NCBI GenBank assembly: GCA_963575745.1 | Contig: CAUYUJ010019615.1 | Coordinates: 1,514,967 to 1,547,466 of the forward strand | Reading direction: 5' to 3' | Origin: Prorocentrum cordatum | Lineage: Eukaryota; Sar; Dinophyceae; Prorocentrales; Prorocentraceae | Length of the DNA stretch: 32,500 bases | Shown: positions 1 to 8,967 of the stretch, in pieces | Layout: each line of letters opens with the position of its first letter | How positions within the stretch are numbered: the stretch's first letter is position 1 | Notes under the pieces: generated by a model | Databases searched by the model: none | Told to the model about the DNA's origin: nothing | The model's input: the letters and a program-made list of their open reading frames with translations, nothing else | Translations under genes and position numbers: made by a program

Positions 1-164
1 TGTCTCGGATGTGGCATGTTCATCCTATTACTAGTATGGGTGTTGATTAATACCGTTCGCTGTCTTCTCATCATGTGTTGTTGTCTTACCTTCATGATTC
101 GGATTGTTGTTATATTTCCCTTCGTCGTCTAATACATATTCGTATGCATCGTCTTCTTTCGTAT
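1..164. other. No gene seen
   Basis: AT-richer start of the window. I see no coding pattern, RNA gene or clear repeat before the TTA/TTC microsatellite. Confidence 0.5.
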
Positions 165-256
165 TCGTATTATTATTATTATTGTTATTGTTATTCGTCT
201 TCTTCTTCTCCTTCTTCTTCTTCTTCTTCGTCTTCTTCTTCGTCTTCTTTCTTCTT
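165..256 (+). repeat. TTA/TTG then TTC microsatellite
   Basis: A run of TTA/TTG triplets passes directly into TTC triplets. Open frames across it on both strands encode only homopolymer-like Ser, Tyr, Phe, Lys or Asn runs and are not taken as genes. Confidence 0.9.
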
Positions 257-363
257 TCTGCGCTTGTGCAAGGAGGAGGGGCCAGGGGAGCAAGGGACTG
301 GCAGAGAGGGGCGGCCACGCCACTCCTCGGGCTGGGTTTGCCGGCGGGCGCCCCGCGCCGCAG

Positions 364-407
364 GCGACTTTACGCCGGAGGACTACGAGCTGCTGCTGGA
401 GCTGGAC
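364..407 (+). CDS. Candidate internal exon with a TPEDYELLLELD motif
   Basis: The 44-nt segment follows a CCGCAG acceptor (AG at 362-363) and is read from 366 as DFTPEDYELLLELD. It ends at GAC before GCGAGCC, a possible GC donor at 408. From family knowledge, a PEDYELL-type motif often precedes the RING finger in protist RING-H2 E3 ligases. RING halves lie on the same strand at 21460 and 25242, so this could be an upstream exon of that gene or an isolated decayed copy. A linker exon of some 40 residues would be needed and I could not find one. The sequence after the GAC is a dispersed repeat that recurs at 1074, where the donor-like dinucleotide is GT. This supports a boundary at 407/408. The assignment is inference from one short motif. 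Confidence 0.35.
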
Positions 408-522
408 GCGAGCCAAGGCGGGCCCGGCCTCGCCTCCTTCGGGGCCAGGCATGGAAAAGCCATGGCGGTCTTGCCGCTATGCTCGGCCTCTGGGTCAAGC
501 AGTGGCGAAGCGTCCTGGCTCG
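401..522 (+). repeat. Dispersed repeat starting GCGAGCCAAGG (introner-like), copy 1
   Basis: Positions 401-443 match 1067-1112 with few changes. Positions 431-497 match about 723-787, including the CATGGAAAAGCC(A/G)TGG core. The shared block starts at a G(C/T)GAGCC sequence that would serve as a splice donor after the candidate exon. This resembles introner-type repeats that carry their own splice sites. The 3' end is obscured by the foldback inserted at 523. Confidence 0.55.
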
Positions 523-699
523 CCTATAGCCCCACCAAACAATGTTCTAAGAACCTTTTGTGGTTTCCACGAAATGTTCTTAGAACATTTCTGGCGGAGT
601 CTGTCTTGTTTTAGCACATCGGGTTTATGTTCTAAGAACATTGTTTTTGTTATTAAAACATTTTTGGGTTCTAAGAACATTTCGTGGTAGGACTATAGG
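523..699. mobile_element. 177-bp AT-rich foldback element
   Basis: CCTATAG at 523-529 is answered by CTATAGG at 693-699. Inside, the 20-nt arms 567-586 and 668-687 are perfect reverse complements, and the arms 541-554 and 576-589 are perfect over 14 nt. Four TGTTCTAAGAACA-type palindromes occur. The element is much more AT-rich than its surroundings and is non-coding, so it is a MITE-like hairpin. No target-site duplication is evident. Confidence 0.75.
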
Positions 700-715
700 A
701 ATGCCGGGACGGTCG

Positions 716-800
716 GTCCCTGCTCAACCTTCGGGGCCGGTCATGGAAAAGCCGTGGCGGTCTTGTCGCTATGTTCGGCCTCCGGGGGGGCCTTGTTGGG
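716..800 (+). repeat. Dispersed repeat with CATGGAAAAGCC core, copy 2
   Basis: Positions 723-787 closely match 431-497. They lead directly into the 48-bp hairpin at 801, so the hairpin is part of a larger repeat. A more diverged CATGGAAAAATCC copy lies at about 877. Confidence 0.6.
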
Positions 801-848
801 CCTTTGGACCGTCAAAGAACGACTCGGGATGAAGAACCGGTCCTGGGG
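801..848 (+). repeat. 48-bp hairpin repeat, copy 1
   Basis: Left arm 801-811, loop 812-837, right arm 838-848. Pairing is weaker than in the other copies: two G-T wobbles and one mismatch in 11 pairs. The 26-nt loop matches the copies at 1592, 12359 and 16684. Confidence 0.8.
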
Positions 849-944
849 GAGGGGTCCGGACCGTTGGGGGTCCACGTCATGGAAAAATCCTGATGGCGAA
901 GGGCTTGGGGCTGCTGCGGGCTCAGGGAAGGAAGATATACTGCA

Positions 945-1065
945 GCGATGCCGGTGCTCGTCCCGGAGGGCCCTCGTCGCCACAGGTGGATTCTCCTCGA
1001 GCTGCTGGCGGGAGTGCGCTCCAGGAGAGGTCGGGGAGCAGCGGTATCCGCACCGTCTGGCTACG
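945..1065. repeat. About 110-bp inverted-repeat element, diverged copy
   Basis: It matches 1472-1583 through shared blocks: GCTCGTCC(C/T)GGAGGGCCCTC, then a CGCCAC(A/G)GGTG segment, and GAG(C/T)AGCGGTATC near the end. Its ends are only partly complementary to each other. Confidence 0.55.
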
Positions 1066-1066
1066 C

Positions 1067-1112
1067 GCTGGACGTGAGCCAAGGTGGGCCCAGCCTCGCC
1101 CCCTTCGGGGCC
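1067..1112 (+). repeat. Dispersed repeat starting GTGAGCCAAGG, copy 3
   Basis: It matches 401-443, including seven bases (GCTGGAC) before the donor-like GTGAGCC at 1074. The GT here against GC at 408 is compatible with splice-donor variation. Confidence 0.55.
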
Positions 1113-1280
1113 CAGGGCTGTGAGCTCTCTGCGGTCGGAACCTCTGGCTCAGCGTGTTGCGCCTCCGGTTCTGGCCGACGCGCTATCTGTTTGCAAGGCA
1201 TAGCGTGCCGCCAAGGCCGTCGCGGCGACACGCTGTGCACAAGTTCCTGACCGCAGGCTTATCAGATGGGATCGCCATAG

Positions 1281-1425
1281 ATGGGGTCGAAGGATCGCGC
1301 CGCATCGCCCAGGCATCGGCGATGCGGCTCGATGCGGAGCCCGATCTTCTCCACGCCGACGTCACCGATGCATTGCCGATGCATCGGTGATGCATCGGCG
1401 ATGCGGCTCGATCCTTTGACCCCAT
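1281..1425. mobile_element. 145-bp foldback with 29-bp terminal inverted repeats
   Basis: Arms 1281-1309 and 1397-1425 are complementary at 27 of 29 positions. The interior holds repeated GATGCATCGGC-type palindromes that form smaller nested hairpins. It is non-coding and MITE-like. Confidence 0.75.
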
Positions 1426-1471
1426 CTTCTCCGACTCCATATGGGAGGCCTCTAGACTCAGGAGAGAGATG

Positions 1472-1583
1472 TGCCGATACCGCTGCTCGTCCTGGAGGGC
1501 CCTCGCCGCCACGGGTGACTTCTCTTCGAAATTCTGGCCAGAATGCATCCCTGGAGATGCCTGGGGAGTAGCGGTATCGGTCG
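1472..1583. mobile_element. About 112-bp inverted-repeat element
   Basis: GATACCGCTGCTC near the left end and GAGTAGCGGTATC near the right end are complementary at 12 of 13 positions. The interior contains the palindrome GAGGGCCCTC. A diverged copy lies at 945-1065. Confidence 0.65.
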
Positions 1584-1591
1584 TTTCTCGG

Positions 1592-1639
1592 CCTCGGGGC
1601 TGTCAAATAACTACTCGGAGTGAAAAGCCGACCCCGAGG
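1592..1639 (+). repeat. 48-bp hairpin repeat, copy 2
   Basis: The arms here are CCTCGGGG and CCCCGAGG (8 perfect pairs; 10 of 11 if one wobble is allowed). They differ from the CCCCAGGACC/GGTCCTGGGG arms of other copies, yet pairing is kept by changes on both sides. The loop is conserved. Confidence 0.8.
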
Positions 1640-2160
1640 AAGCGGTCGAGATCCCAGGAGCCCCGTGTCTCAACACAAAGGATGTGCGACGTCGCAGGAC
1701 AGGAATCGATTAGGGGTTCGGGGATGTTCGTCGGCACCTGGAGGTTGCCCTGCGTCGGGGTGCTGTTCCGCAGCTGCGGCTCCTGAAGTGCGGTCCGGGG
1801 GCGCATCGAAGCGTCCCGAGAGGCTGGCCCGAGACCCGAGGTTTGACCCAAAGGCCGGATCCTCCTCCCAGCTCCCTCGTCTGCCCAGGCTGCTTTTTCT
1901 GATTATGATCCTCTTCACCATCCTCCGCGTAACTACGGAAGTTTTGTCTTTGTTTTGCTTATCTAAAATGGATTTCTCGAAATTCGACAATTCGTTAGAG
2001 TTCTAGTATTTTTTCTCCCCGTATTCGATCTTTTTCCCGCTCGCCATCTTGATCTCAGGTCGATCGGGTGGATCTTACTATCAAAAGGCACTCAGGCGGG
2101 ATCGGCTGTTCACTTCCTAGACCTCCCAAGCCTATCCTGAAGTGGCACGCCTAATCAGCA
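1640..2160. other. No gene seen
   Basis: Mixed-composition sequence, AT-richer at 1900-2040. Open frames overlap on both strands and none shows a recognisable domain. Confidence 0.5.
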
Positions 2161-2550
2161 CTCCGTAGTGTCGGGTGTTGCCAGAGGTGCCCCATGGCCC
2201 GAGGTGCCTTCCAGGATCTCCAGGGACGTCCCCGTGGCCTCCACGGGCGCCCCGCACGAGGCCCCCCCCCCCAGAGGGCCCCGAGGGGGGCAAACCACGA
2301 GCGTGCAAAGCTGGGACCCTTTGGGCCAGGGACGCCCTGGGCAGCCCGCGAAGGATCACAGGGCTGTGGCCCCAGGCGGCGGGCGGGGAGCCCGCCTTCG
2401 CTGCCCACGGCCCCAGCACACGCGGAGGGCTTCCTCTGGGCCGTCCGCCGGTGGCCTCTCGGACCCCCCGCGCTGGAGGAGCGGGGGTCTTGCGGCGCTG
2501 CATCCTGCATTCGCAGGGCTCTTGAAGGGAGACATAGCAGAACATGCTGG
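2161..2550. other. GC-rich sequence without recognised gene
   Basis: CCCxxGGCC-rich DNA that resembles the reverse orientation of the GGGCCTCTTGGGG repeat seen elsewhere, but more diverged. Its long open frames follow from base composition. Confidence 0.45.
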
Positions 2551-3115
2551 TCCTCCTCCTCCTCCTCCTCCTCCTCCTCCTCCTCCTCCGCATCCGCCTC
2601 CTATTGCTCCTCCTCTCCCTGCGAGGGCGGGGAAGAGGACCAGGATGATGGCAAAGGGGAAGGGGAAAAGGCGCGAGGGAGGGAGACGTGAAGGAGGAGG
2701 GACGAGGGCAGGACGGAGGGAGGGAGGCAGATAGGGAGGGAAACGAGGAGGAACGAAGACGAGCAACGAGGAGGAATAGGAGGGGAGGGTTGCGGGCCCC
2801 AGGACCGTAGGGAGGGGGAGGGAGGAGGTGGAGAAAGAGGGGGAGGGATGTGATGGAGGAGGAGGGGGACGACGTGGAGGAGGAGAACGCGGAGGAGGAG
2901 GACACAGAGTTGAAGGAGGGAAGCGAAGATGAGGCGGATAAAGGTGGAGGAAGGAGGAAGATGCTGGAGTGAGGACAAGAAGGAGGAGGACAAGGAGGAG
3001 GAGGAGGAGGACAAGGAGGAGGAGGAGGAGGACAAGGAGGAGACGGAGGAGGAGGAGGAGGAGGAGGAGGAGGAGGAGGAGGAGGAGGAGGAAGAGGAGG
3101 AGGAGGAGGGACGAC
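2551..3115. repeat. CCT tract followed by GGA/GAG tracts
   Basis: A pure TCC run at 2551-2589 faces a long polypurine GGA/GAG region from about 2690 to 3112. The two are complementary and can pair as a large foldback. The Glu, Arg, Ser or Pro homopolymer ORFs here are artefacts. Confidence 0.9.
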
Positions 3116-3129
3116 GATGCCGAGAACGT

Positions 3130-3333
3130 TGATGTCTACGGCGGCGGCGGCGGCGATGGCGACGACGACGACGACGACCGGCGGCGGCGGTGGCGGCGGC
3201 GCCAGCGACTCAGACCGCTCCTTCGAGCTCTGCGACGGTTCCTAGCACCTCGACCGATCTGCGACGGTCCCTAGCACCTCGACCGGCGACGACGACGAGT
3301 CAGTCGCAGCCCTTGAACACGTAATGGCTCGCG

Positions 3334-3365
<32 letters not shown>

Positions 3366-3470
3366 CACGACGGCTACAGCGGTGGCAGCGGCGGCGGCGG
3401 CGGTGGCGGCAGCGACGGCGACTGCGACGGCCCGCCAGGGTGCGGGGCGCGCGGCTCCTCCAGCTCCGCA
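3130..3470 (+). repeat. GGC/GAC triplet tracts with a 29-bp tandem duplication
   Basis: GGC, GAC and GGT triplets dominate 3135-3200 and 3330-3440. Between them a 29-bp unit is repeated in tandem at 3230-3258 and 3259-3286, sharing GACGGT(T/C)CCTAGCACCTC. Gly, Asp and Ala homopolymer frames are treated as artefacts. Confidence 0.85.
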
Positions 3471-3547
3471 GGCGGGGTTGCGCGGGCCTGCGGCCACGAG
3501 GGGGGGGGGGGGCGCCTGGGAGAGGAGGCAGGACGGGGGACAGCAGA

Positions 3548-3755
3548 TGGACAATATATTCGAACCCTCGCACATTCGATGGAGATTCTAAATCACCCCC
3601 GCGCCCCCGACATCAATGTTGATATCAGTACAGGCGGTGCTTTGGGGTTCGAATATTTCTGTCCACTCACTCCCCCCCCGTCGCCACGCCATCAATATTA
3701 ATTTCGGGGGGTCGGGGGGGGCATCTTGGGCCACAGGGTTCGAATGTAATGTCCA
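3548..3755. mobile_element. 208-bp nested foldback element
   Basis: Outer arms 3548-3567 and 3736-3755 are complementary at 17 of 20 positions. A second copy of the right arm lies at 3644-3665. Inner arms 3604-3626 and 3690-3710 are also complementary. The element is AT-rich in a GC-rich context and non-coding. Related GGCAGGACG-containing sequences flank both sides in direct orientation. Confidence 0.7.
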
Positions 3756-4032
3756 TGTACGGGAGCAGGGGGGCAGGAGGGGTCAGGGAGGTAGGCAGGA
3801 CGAGGGGCAGGATGGGCCCGCCGCAGTCAGTCTCTGTCGTCGTCTCTCCGGGGGGGGGGAGGGGGCGGGCGCGACGGGCTCCGCTGAAGCTCTGCGGGGT
3901 ACCCACACTCTTTTTCAACCCTCGGCTGTGCTTGCGGGGACAGTCGGTGGCACTGATGCAACTGTTCCACTACAGGAGGAGGGAGGAGGGACACTGAGAA
4001 GCTGACGTTGCAATTTTTGGCCACGGGCGAGT
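3756..4032. other. No gene seen
   Basis: G-rich sequence with no clear gene. A short translated stretch near 3995-4040 reads EKLTLQFLATGE, which faintly recalls PIF/Harbinger transposases, but it is too short to call. Confidence 0.4.
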
Positions 4033-4725
4033 TTGCCTGGTTTCGGGCCCCGGGTCCCTCACGGATCGACTCGGCTCGAACAGTGCATCAGGAAGTTGGG
4101 GCCCAGGGATCCGGTCGAGTTGTTCTACGATGCTGCATCCTTCGTGACGTCGGGTCTCAAGGGCTCAAGGGAGGATGAGGGAGGAGGAGGGGGAAAGAAG
4201 CTGGATGGGGGAGGCATCGGGAGGCAGGACGAAGAGGAGGAGCGGATGGTTGACAACAGAACGGGTAGTGATGTCAAAGGGGTGACGTTCGACAGCGAGG
4301 CAGTTGTTATCATCTACGAGGCTCAGGCCACGGCGTGGGCCACAGGCAGGCGGGGGCTGAAGACAATCAGCCACAACGCTCTGGCCGCGGCACGCGAGGA
4401 TGGCAAGCAATGGGAGCTGGCAGCGGACGCCGCGGGCGAGACAGCCCGCCGTGGCGGCAAGTTCGACAAGGTGATCCGTGGATGCCAGCGGAGGGACGCA
4501 GCAGAGTCCAAACGTCGTCAACAACGGCGCCCAGGCCACGGCATGCAAGAACGGCAGGCAGCGGCAGCAGGCAGCGAAGGGACCAGCTCCTGTGAGAACG
4601 CGAGTGGCGAAGGAGAGCCAGGCCCGATCCAGGACTCCAGCCAAATGGCAGGGACCAGTGTGGACTGCGAGAACGGGTCTACGTCGCCGCCTACGGCGTC
4701 CGAGTATCGCGAATTACGTTCATGA
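4033..4725 (+). CDS. Unassigned ORF upstream of the copia-like pol
   Basis: A 230-residue open frame. Residues 1-45 and about 85-150 look protein-like, with mixed charged and hydrophobic residues and segments such as GKFDKVIRGCQRR. Between them lies a Gly/Glu/Lys-rich stretch matching a GGA-type DNA tract. The C-terminal third is Gln, Arg and Ser rich. I recognise no domain. Its place 0.6 kb before the integrase remains, on the same strand, would fit a decayed gag. It could equally be chance openness in GC-rich DNA. There is no zinc knuckle and no clear start context. Confidence 0.25.
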   Translation: MPGFGPRVPHGSTRLEQCIRKLGPRDPVELFYDAASFVTSGLKGSREDEGGGGGKKLDGGGIGRQDEEEERMVDNRTGSDVKGVTFDSEAVVIIYEAQATAWATGRRGLKTISHNALAAAREDGKQWELAADAAGETARRGGKFDKVIRGCQRRDAAESKRRQQRRPGHGMQERQAAAAGSEGTSSCENASGEGEPGPIQDSSQMAGTSVDCENGSTSPPTASEYRELRS

Positions 4726-5332
4726 GTGCCGCGTCCAAGCGGCAGCCCTCCCAGCCGCGTCCTCCGGAGCCGCGGAGGGCGAGGTCTTAACCGAAATGGC
4801 CACTCAGCAAGCGCGCGCGCTACGCGCGCAGAGCGTGCAAGCGCGACATGCCAGCAGATTCGCCCATACAGACCAGGGGCCCGGTCACGTGCCGTTTTCC
4901 TGTCCACAGGGAGTGCCGCGGCTGCCGGGAGGAGAAGGAACGCGACCACCCTGCAAAAGCTCATGAGCTCAGCAAGCGCAGGCGCGCGGACCCCCACACG
5001 CGGCCACGCCCACGCGCCGGCCAACGCCCACGAGCGCAAGGACGACCCGGAAGACCGCGCCACTCCTGCGATCGGGGGAGGCTCAACTACCTGGCGGAGC
5101 CGACTTGGGTAGTGGTTCCTGCGATTGTGTCGTTGGACCGCAGAGTTCTGGTTTTGGCGATTGCGCTGCCGGATCGGGGCAACGAGCCAAACCACTGAGT
5201 GGTGCAGAGCCGAGACGGACGGCGCGGCGAGCTGCCGACGCAGCGGTTGGCAAACCGACTTCTTCTGGTTGGATTAGCTTCGACGCGGCCGCGTCGCTAC
5301 GCGCACCAGGTGGGGACGCGCATGCAACGCGC
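4726..5332. other. Region before integrase, no domain recognised
   Basis: GC-rich and open in several frames. A His/Cys pair (HRECRGC at about 4908) is present, but no full zinc-binding pattern. It probably belongs to the retroelement, judged only by position. Confidence 0.3.
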
Positions 5333-6390
5333 ATGCGAGAATTTCGCGAGCTGCGCCTCCTGTGGTGGCACGCCCCTAGGGAGGAGATGGCATTAGCATT
5401 TCGCGAAGCCAGCATTCCCCGAGACATCGACGACCTCATCCCCACAGTGGCCCACAAGGATAGGGAATGTCGAAAACGACAGCCACCTGCACATCAGTCG
5501 ATCCTTGCACTCCGCCTCTCAACGCGATTTAAGCATCATGTCTGATATGATGCGCCTCGTGGTAGAATCACGGCCAGGAGATCGATTCAAAGCGCGACTC
5601 GACCTTGCCCGCTGCCATCTACCGCTCGTGGATCCAGCTGTTCAACGCGATGGAGGCGTTCATCGTGGACTTCGCGCAGGAGATGAACGCCCGAGGAGCC
5701 CAGGTGGATATCAGAGCTCCGCGACAGCATGCTCGTTTCATCGAACGGCGCGGAGCCATTTTACGACGTGCGCTACACGCCTCAGAGGAGCAGTTAGCGC
5801 GAAAACACCACGGCGAACTTCGATTCTACGCTGGCTCACGCGACCTTCGCGGGCAACAGCCTCACCCGCGTGGGCGGCGTTACACAGTGCAGCGCCGTCT
5901 TCGGAAGGCAGCCGTCCATGCCGTTGAAGCTCGAAGCAGACAGGGGGGTTAGGCATCCTGCGTCCACGGCGCTGGCGCCGGCTCTTCTGTCGGCGAGAAG
6001 CGCAGCCCAACCGACCGCAGTGGCATCTTCGAGAGATAGCACTGACGCGCGTGATCGAGGCCACGCGCATCTCCCGCGTCAACCACGCCCTCCAGACGCA
6101 CCACGGAATCCAGAGAGGGCCGTTTCATTTTTGGCGATCAGGCGAAGATTAAAGGCCCCCGAGCACGAATGGAGCGCCGGGACGGGCGGGTTTTCGTCGC
6201 GTCGCATCTGTCGACCCAGCGCGAGGCAAGGTGGCCGCCATGTACTTCCGAGCCGACCTGGTCTGCAGGCTGCAGGACGTCCGACCCTTCATCGGCGCTG
6301 TCTCCGACGACGTGGGCACTGGCTTGGCGCGAGCATGCCTGGCCTTGGACCGACTGGAGGACTTGTTGGAACACATCATATCAGGATGAG
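5333..6390 (+). pseudogene. Degraded Ty1/copia-type integrase
   Basis: Fragments in different frames follow the integrase order of copia-like elements in dinoflagellates. At 5333-5545 comes a region ending ECRKRQPPAHQS, like the zinc-binding stretch before the catalytic core. At 5605-5810 the core fragment contains WIQLFNAMEAFIVDFAQEM and HARFIERRGAILRRALH. At 5867-5920 comes GGVTQCSAVFGRQPSM. At 6042-6120 there is a helical segment (RVIEATRISRVNHALQ), and at 6240-6390 a C-terminal part with ADLVCRLQDVRPFIG. The real enzyme joins element cDNA to nuclear DNA. Here several frame changes and stops separate the pieces, so it is dead. The family call rests on recalled motif similarity; the frame changes are seen directly. 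Confidence 0.75.
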
Positions 6391-6805
6391 GGGCCAAGAC
6401 ATTCGGCCCTTGGGGGGCGCGAGGGGCGCGCAGATCACCGCGCAGACAGCCCCGACATCCCCGAAGCCCTGCGCCAGGTATTTCACAAAGCTCTGCGCCA
6501 CGTATCCCGCGGATGTTCTCACCTACCACAGGTTCGCGCCATGCGTCTGACACGCGGCCAGAAATATGCGGGTTGATTCGCCGGGTTGCGCCGGCAGCCT
6601 AGTCATCTTGTGGGCGCTTCAGAGTTTAGGCGTCATTCGACAGATTCACCTCGACATCGCCAGGTCCGGCGCCTATTTGCTCATCGGCGAGCGGTGGGAG
6701 GGGAGCTCGCATCATCCAGTTCTGCCTGGGTGACGAGGCGCTTCTTGCTCCAGACGCAGGACGAGTACCAGATGGAGAGCTCGATGAATATATTATTGAC
6801 GTTCC
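6391..6805 (+). other. Retroelement linker between integrase and RT
   Basis: Assigned to the element by position only. No motif is seen in any frame. Confidence 0.35.
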
Positions 6806-8180
6806 GTGGGGCCCTGGCAGCGCCACAGACGGTGGATTTCAACCAGCACTGCCGGCTACGCCCGCGGCGACTGGCAGCGATTTCCCTGGCCGCAGACAGC
6901 GGGTGAGATTGGCGGCTTCGCGCGACGTCGAGGCGCAGGGGATCTTGCTCAGGAGCTGGGGGGGCTGGAAAGCGACGACAGCCAGCAGAAAATCTACGCC
7001 GCTATCGAGCGCGCCGCGGCCAGACTCGGACACGGCCGCCGGCCGCGCGAGGGGCCCCGGCACTTCGAGACGCAGCGCGAGCGCCAGGGCATCCACGCGC
7101 AGCGCCACCACTTCCTGCGCGGCGCCGCCCTGGTGGACTACCCCGCGAATGAAGGGGGGGGCGAAGATGAAATGCACGCGGAGTTCCACCTCGACCCAGG
7201 GGCGCGCGATGCGTCTCTGAGCTTCAACGACGAAGCGCCCGGCAAGTACGTTGCCGACGATTTCCGCGCAGCCGTGCTTTGCAACGCAGACGCCGCCGCC
7301 AAGACCGCCGTCATCGCGCGCGACGCCGACTTCCCGGCCAGCGAGGAAGCGTCGAGGCCGTCGACGGATATAGCAGCAGCCATCCTTGAGAAGCTCGCCA
7401 TCTTGGTCATCTCCAGTCATTTCCAGGGGCGACCGCGCAAGGGCGCCCGAACAGTCACGGTTTCAAGACGCGTCTCCTTCAAGTGGAAGCACAGGAAGGG
7501 GCTCGACCGCAAGACCGCGGGGATCATCCGGCGCCGCGCGGCGCTCAGAAGCCCCCGCGACATGGGCGCCGGTGCCCTGAATACTTTCGCGGGAACAGCG
7601 AAGCGTGGGTCGCGGCGCGCGCAGTCCTCGGGGGCGGCGCGTCGGCCGGACTGGGTCCACGTCGCCGTGGACGTCGAGGCGGCCTTCCTGCGGGCCATGA
7701 CCTATGCCGCAGGAACAAGGTGAACCGCCGCGCGAGGCGAATGTCACCCTGCCGCCCGGCAGCGCCGTCATCCGTAGGGAGGTGCCCGGCCGCGTGCCCT
7801 TCGGCGAGCGGGCCAAGCGCCTGCGCTACATCGAGCCTGGCACGGGCTGCAAGGAAGCACCCCCCGCCTTCCATGAAGTTCGCCCAGGCCACGCGCTCGC
7901 CAGAGCGCAGCGCCAAGCCTGCCCGGCGGGGCCCGGAGCTCGAGGTCAAGCACGAGGCGCCCAGTGCCTACGGTGCCGACGTCGACGATCTGAAGTTCGC
8001 TTCACGCAAGGCGCGCGTTGACCGGGTGATCGGCCAGATCGGGGGCAGTTTCGGCAAGATACATGCGACGACTACTCCGCCAACTGCAAGGCGCGTCAGC
8101 ACCGCAATGCCGGCGGTGCCGTCACGCTCGACCAGGGCGAGTACATCGACCCCCTGATACCGATCAAGCACGTCGACTGG
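6806..8180 (+). pseudogene. Degraded Ty1/copia-type reverse transcriptase
   Basis: The 305-residue frame 6806-7723 carries the start of the RT domain near its end: SRRVSFKWKHRKG, then FAGTAKRGSRR, then VHVAVDVEAAFLRAMTY. The last holds an Asp in the position of the first catalytic carboxylate. RT continues in another frame at 7710-7872 with REANVTLPPGSAVIRREVPG and IEPGTGCKEAPPAFHE. It then shifts again at 7872-8063, where DVDDLKFAS corresponds to the (Y/H)VDD catalytic site, followed by VIGQIGGSFGKIH. A last shift leads to LDQGEYIDPLIPIKHV near 8127-8175. The native enzyme copies element RNA into DNA. RT after integrase is the copia order, not gypsy. At least three frame changes make this copy non-functional. 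Confidence 0.8.
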
Positions 8181-8214
8181 CCAAGGCGAAGGCCGACGTG
8201 CCAGCAGGAGGTCG

Positions 8215-8967
8215 GATTCCACACTTCTTTGTTTCCTTGCTGGGCGCAGCAGCGTGCGCTCTGCTTACCTGGCACCGCGTCGCCGCGTACGTTGTCGCGC
8301 TGCAGAGGGCCAGGAACGCGATGCTCCCCGGCCCGCGATGCAGCTGAACTCCGTTGTCTTGTCCAGCCTGAAGATCGCGGCTCGCATCTCCTCCCCCTCA
8401 ATGGAGTGCGCCGGCCAACTCTGCGAGCATAGCGACGGGCCCTTCAAGAGGGAAGAGTAGACAGGATACGGCATGAGAGAAGCCGCATGCACGCGCTTGG
8501 GCAAGTGCCGCCGCGCCGGCAAGGAGGCGTGCCACTTGCTCGACGCCGTGCGCCGGTCGCACAAGCTAGCGCGCAGATCATCATTCGGCGCGGAGCTGCT
8601 CGCGGCCTGCGCAGCAGCGGAGAGCTTGCAGGTGCACCCCATCAAAGCTGGTCGTGGACGGCGCTTCCGTTCTCGCGGCGTTGGCGATGGATCTTGTTCG
8701 GCCACCGTCCGAAAGCAGCATGGCCAGCCATTTGCGGCGGCTGTCGTATCAAATTTGCCCCGAGCTGATTGAGGACGCGCTGTGGTGCGACACCCGACAC
8801 ATGAGGGCCGACCCCGTGACCAGGGGAGCATCGGTCGAGAGTTGTTCCTGGACATCATGAAAGGCCAGCTCAGCTACGACCATGACACCGTCAAGCTGAG
8901 TGAGGAATGGCACAATCAACTGTTGCCTCCAGCACAGCAGCCCCGCCGAGGACACAGGCAACTATAA
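8215..8967 (+). pseudogene. Degraded copia-type RNase H and pol C-terminus
   Basis: Pieces in several frames: CEHSDGPFKREE near 8425-8457, then from 8473 a segment with LGKCRRAGKEACHLLDAV and SHKLARRSSFGAELLAAC. Next comes DGASVLAALAMDLVRPPSES (about 8654-8720), followed by WCDTRHMRADPVTRG near 8780-8825. This last motif is typical of the end of copia-like RNase H domains. Another frame then ends with RELFLDIMKGQLSYDHDTV. RNase H degrades the RNA strand of the RNA-DNA hybrid. Multiple frame changes show decay. No long terminal repeat was found around the element, so its ends are unknown. Confidence 0.75.

Noticed and set aside
3644-3745. GGTTCGAAT words resembling a tRNA T-arm
   Set aside because: They are part of the inverted repeats of the foldback element and no acceptor or anticodon stem is present.
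3995-4060. EKLTLQFLATGE, similar to the start of a PIF/Harbinger transposase
   Set aside because: Only about 12 residues match; the rest of the frame and its surroundings show no transposase motif.
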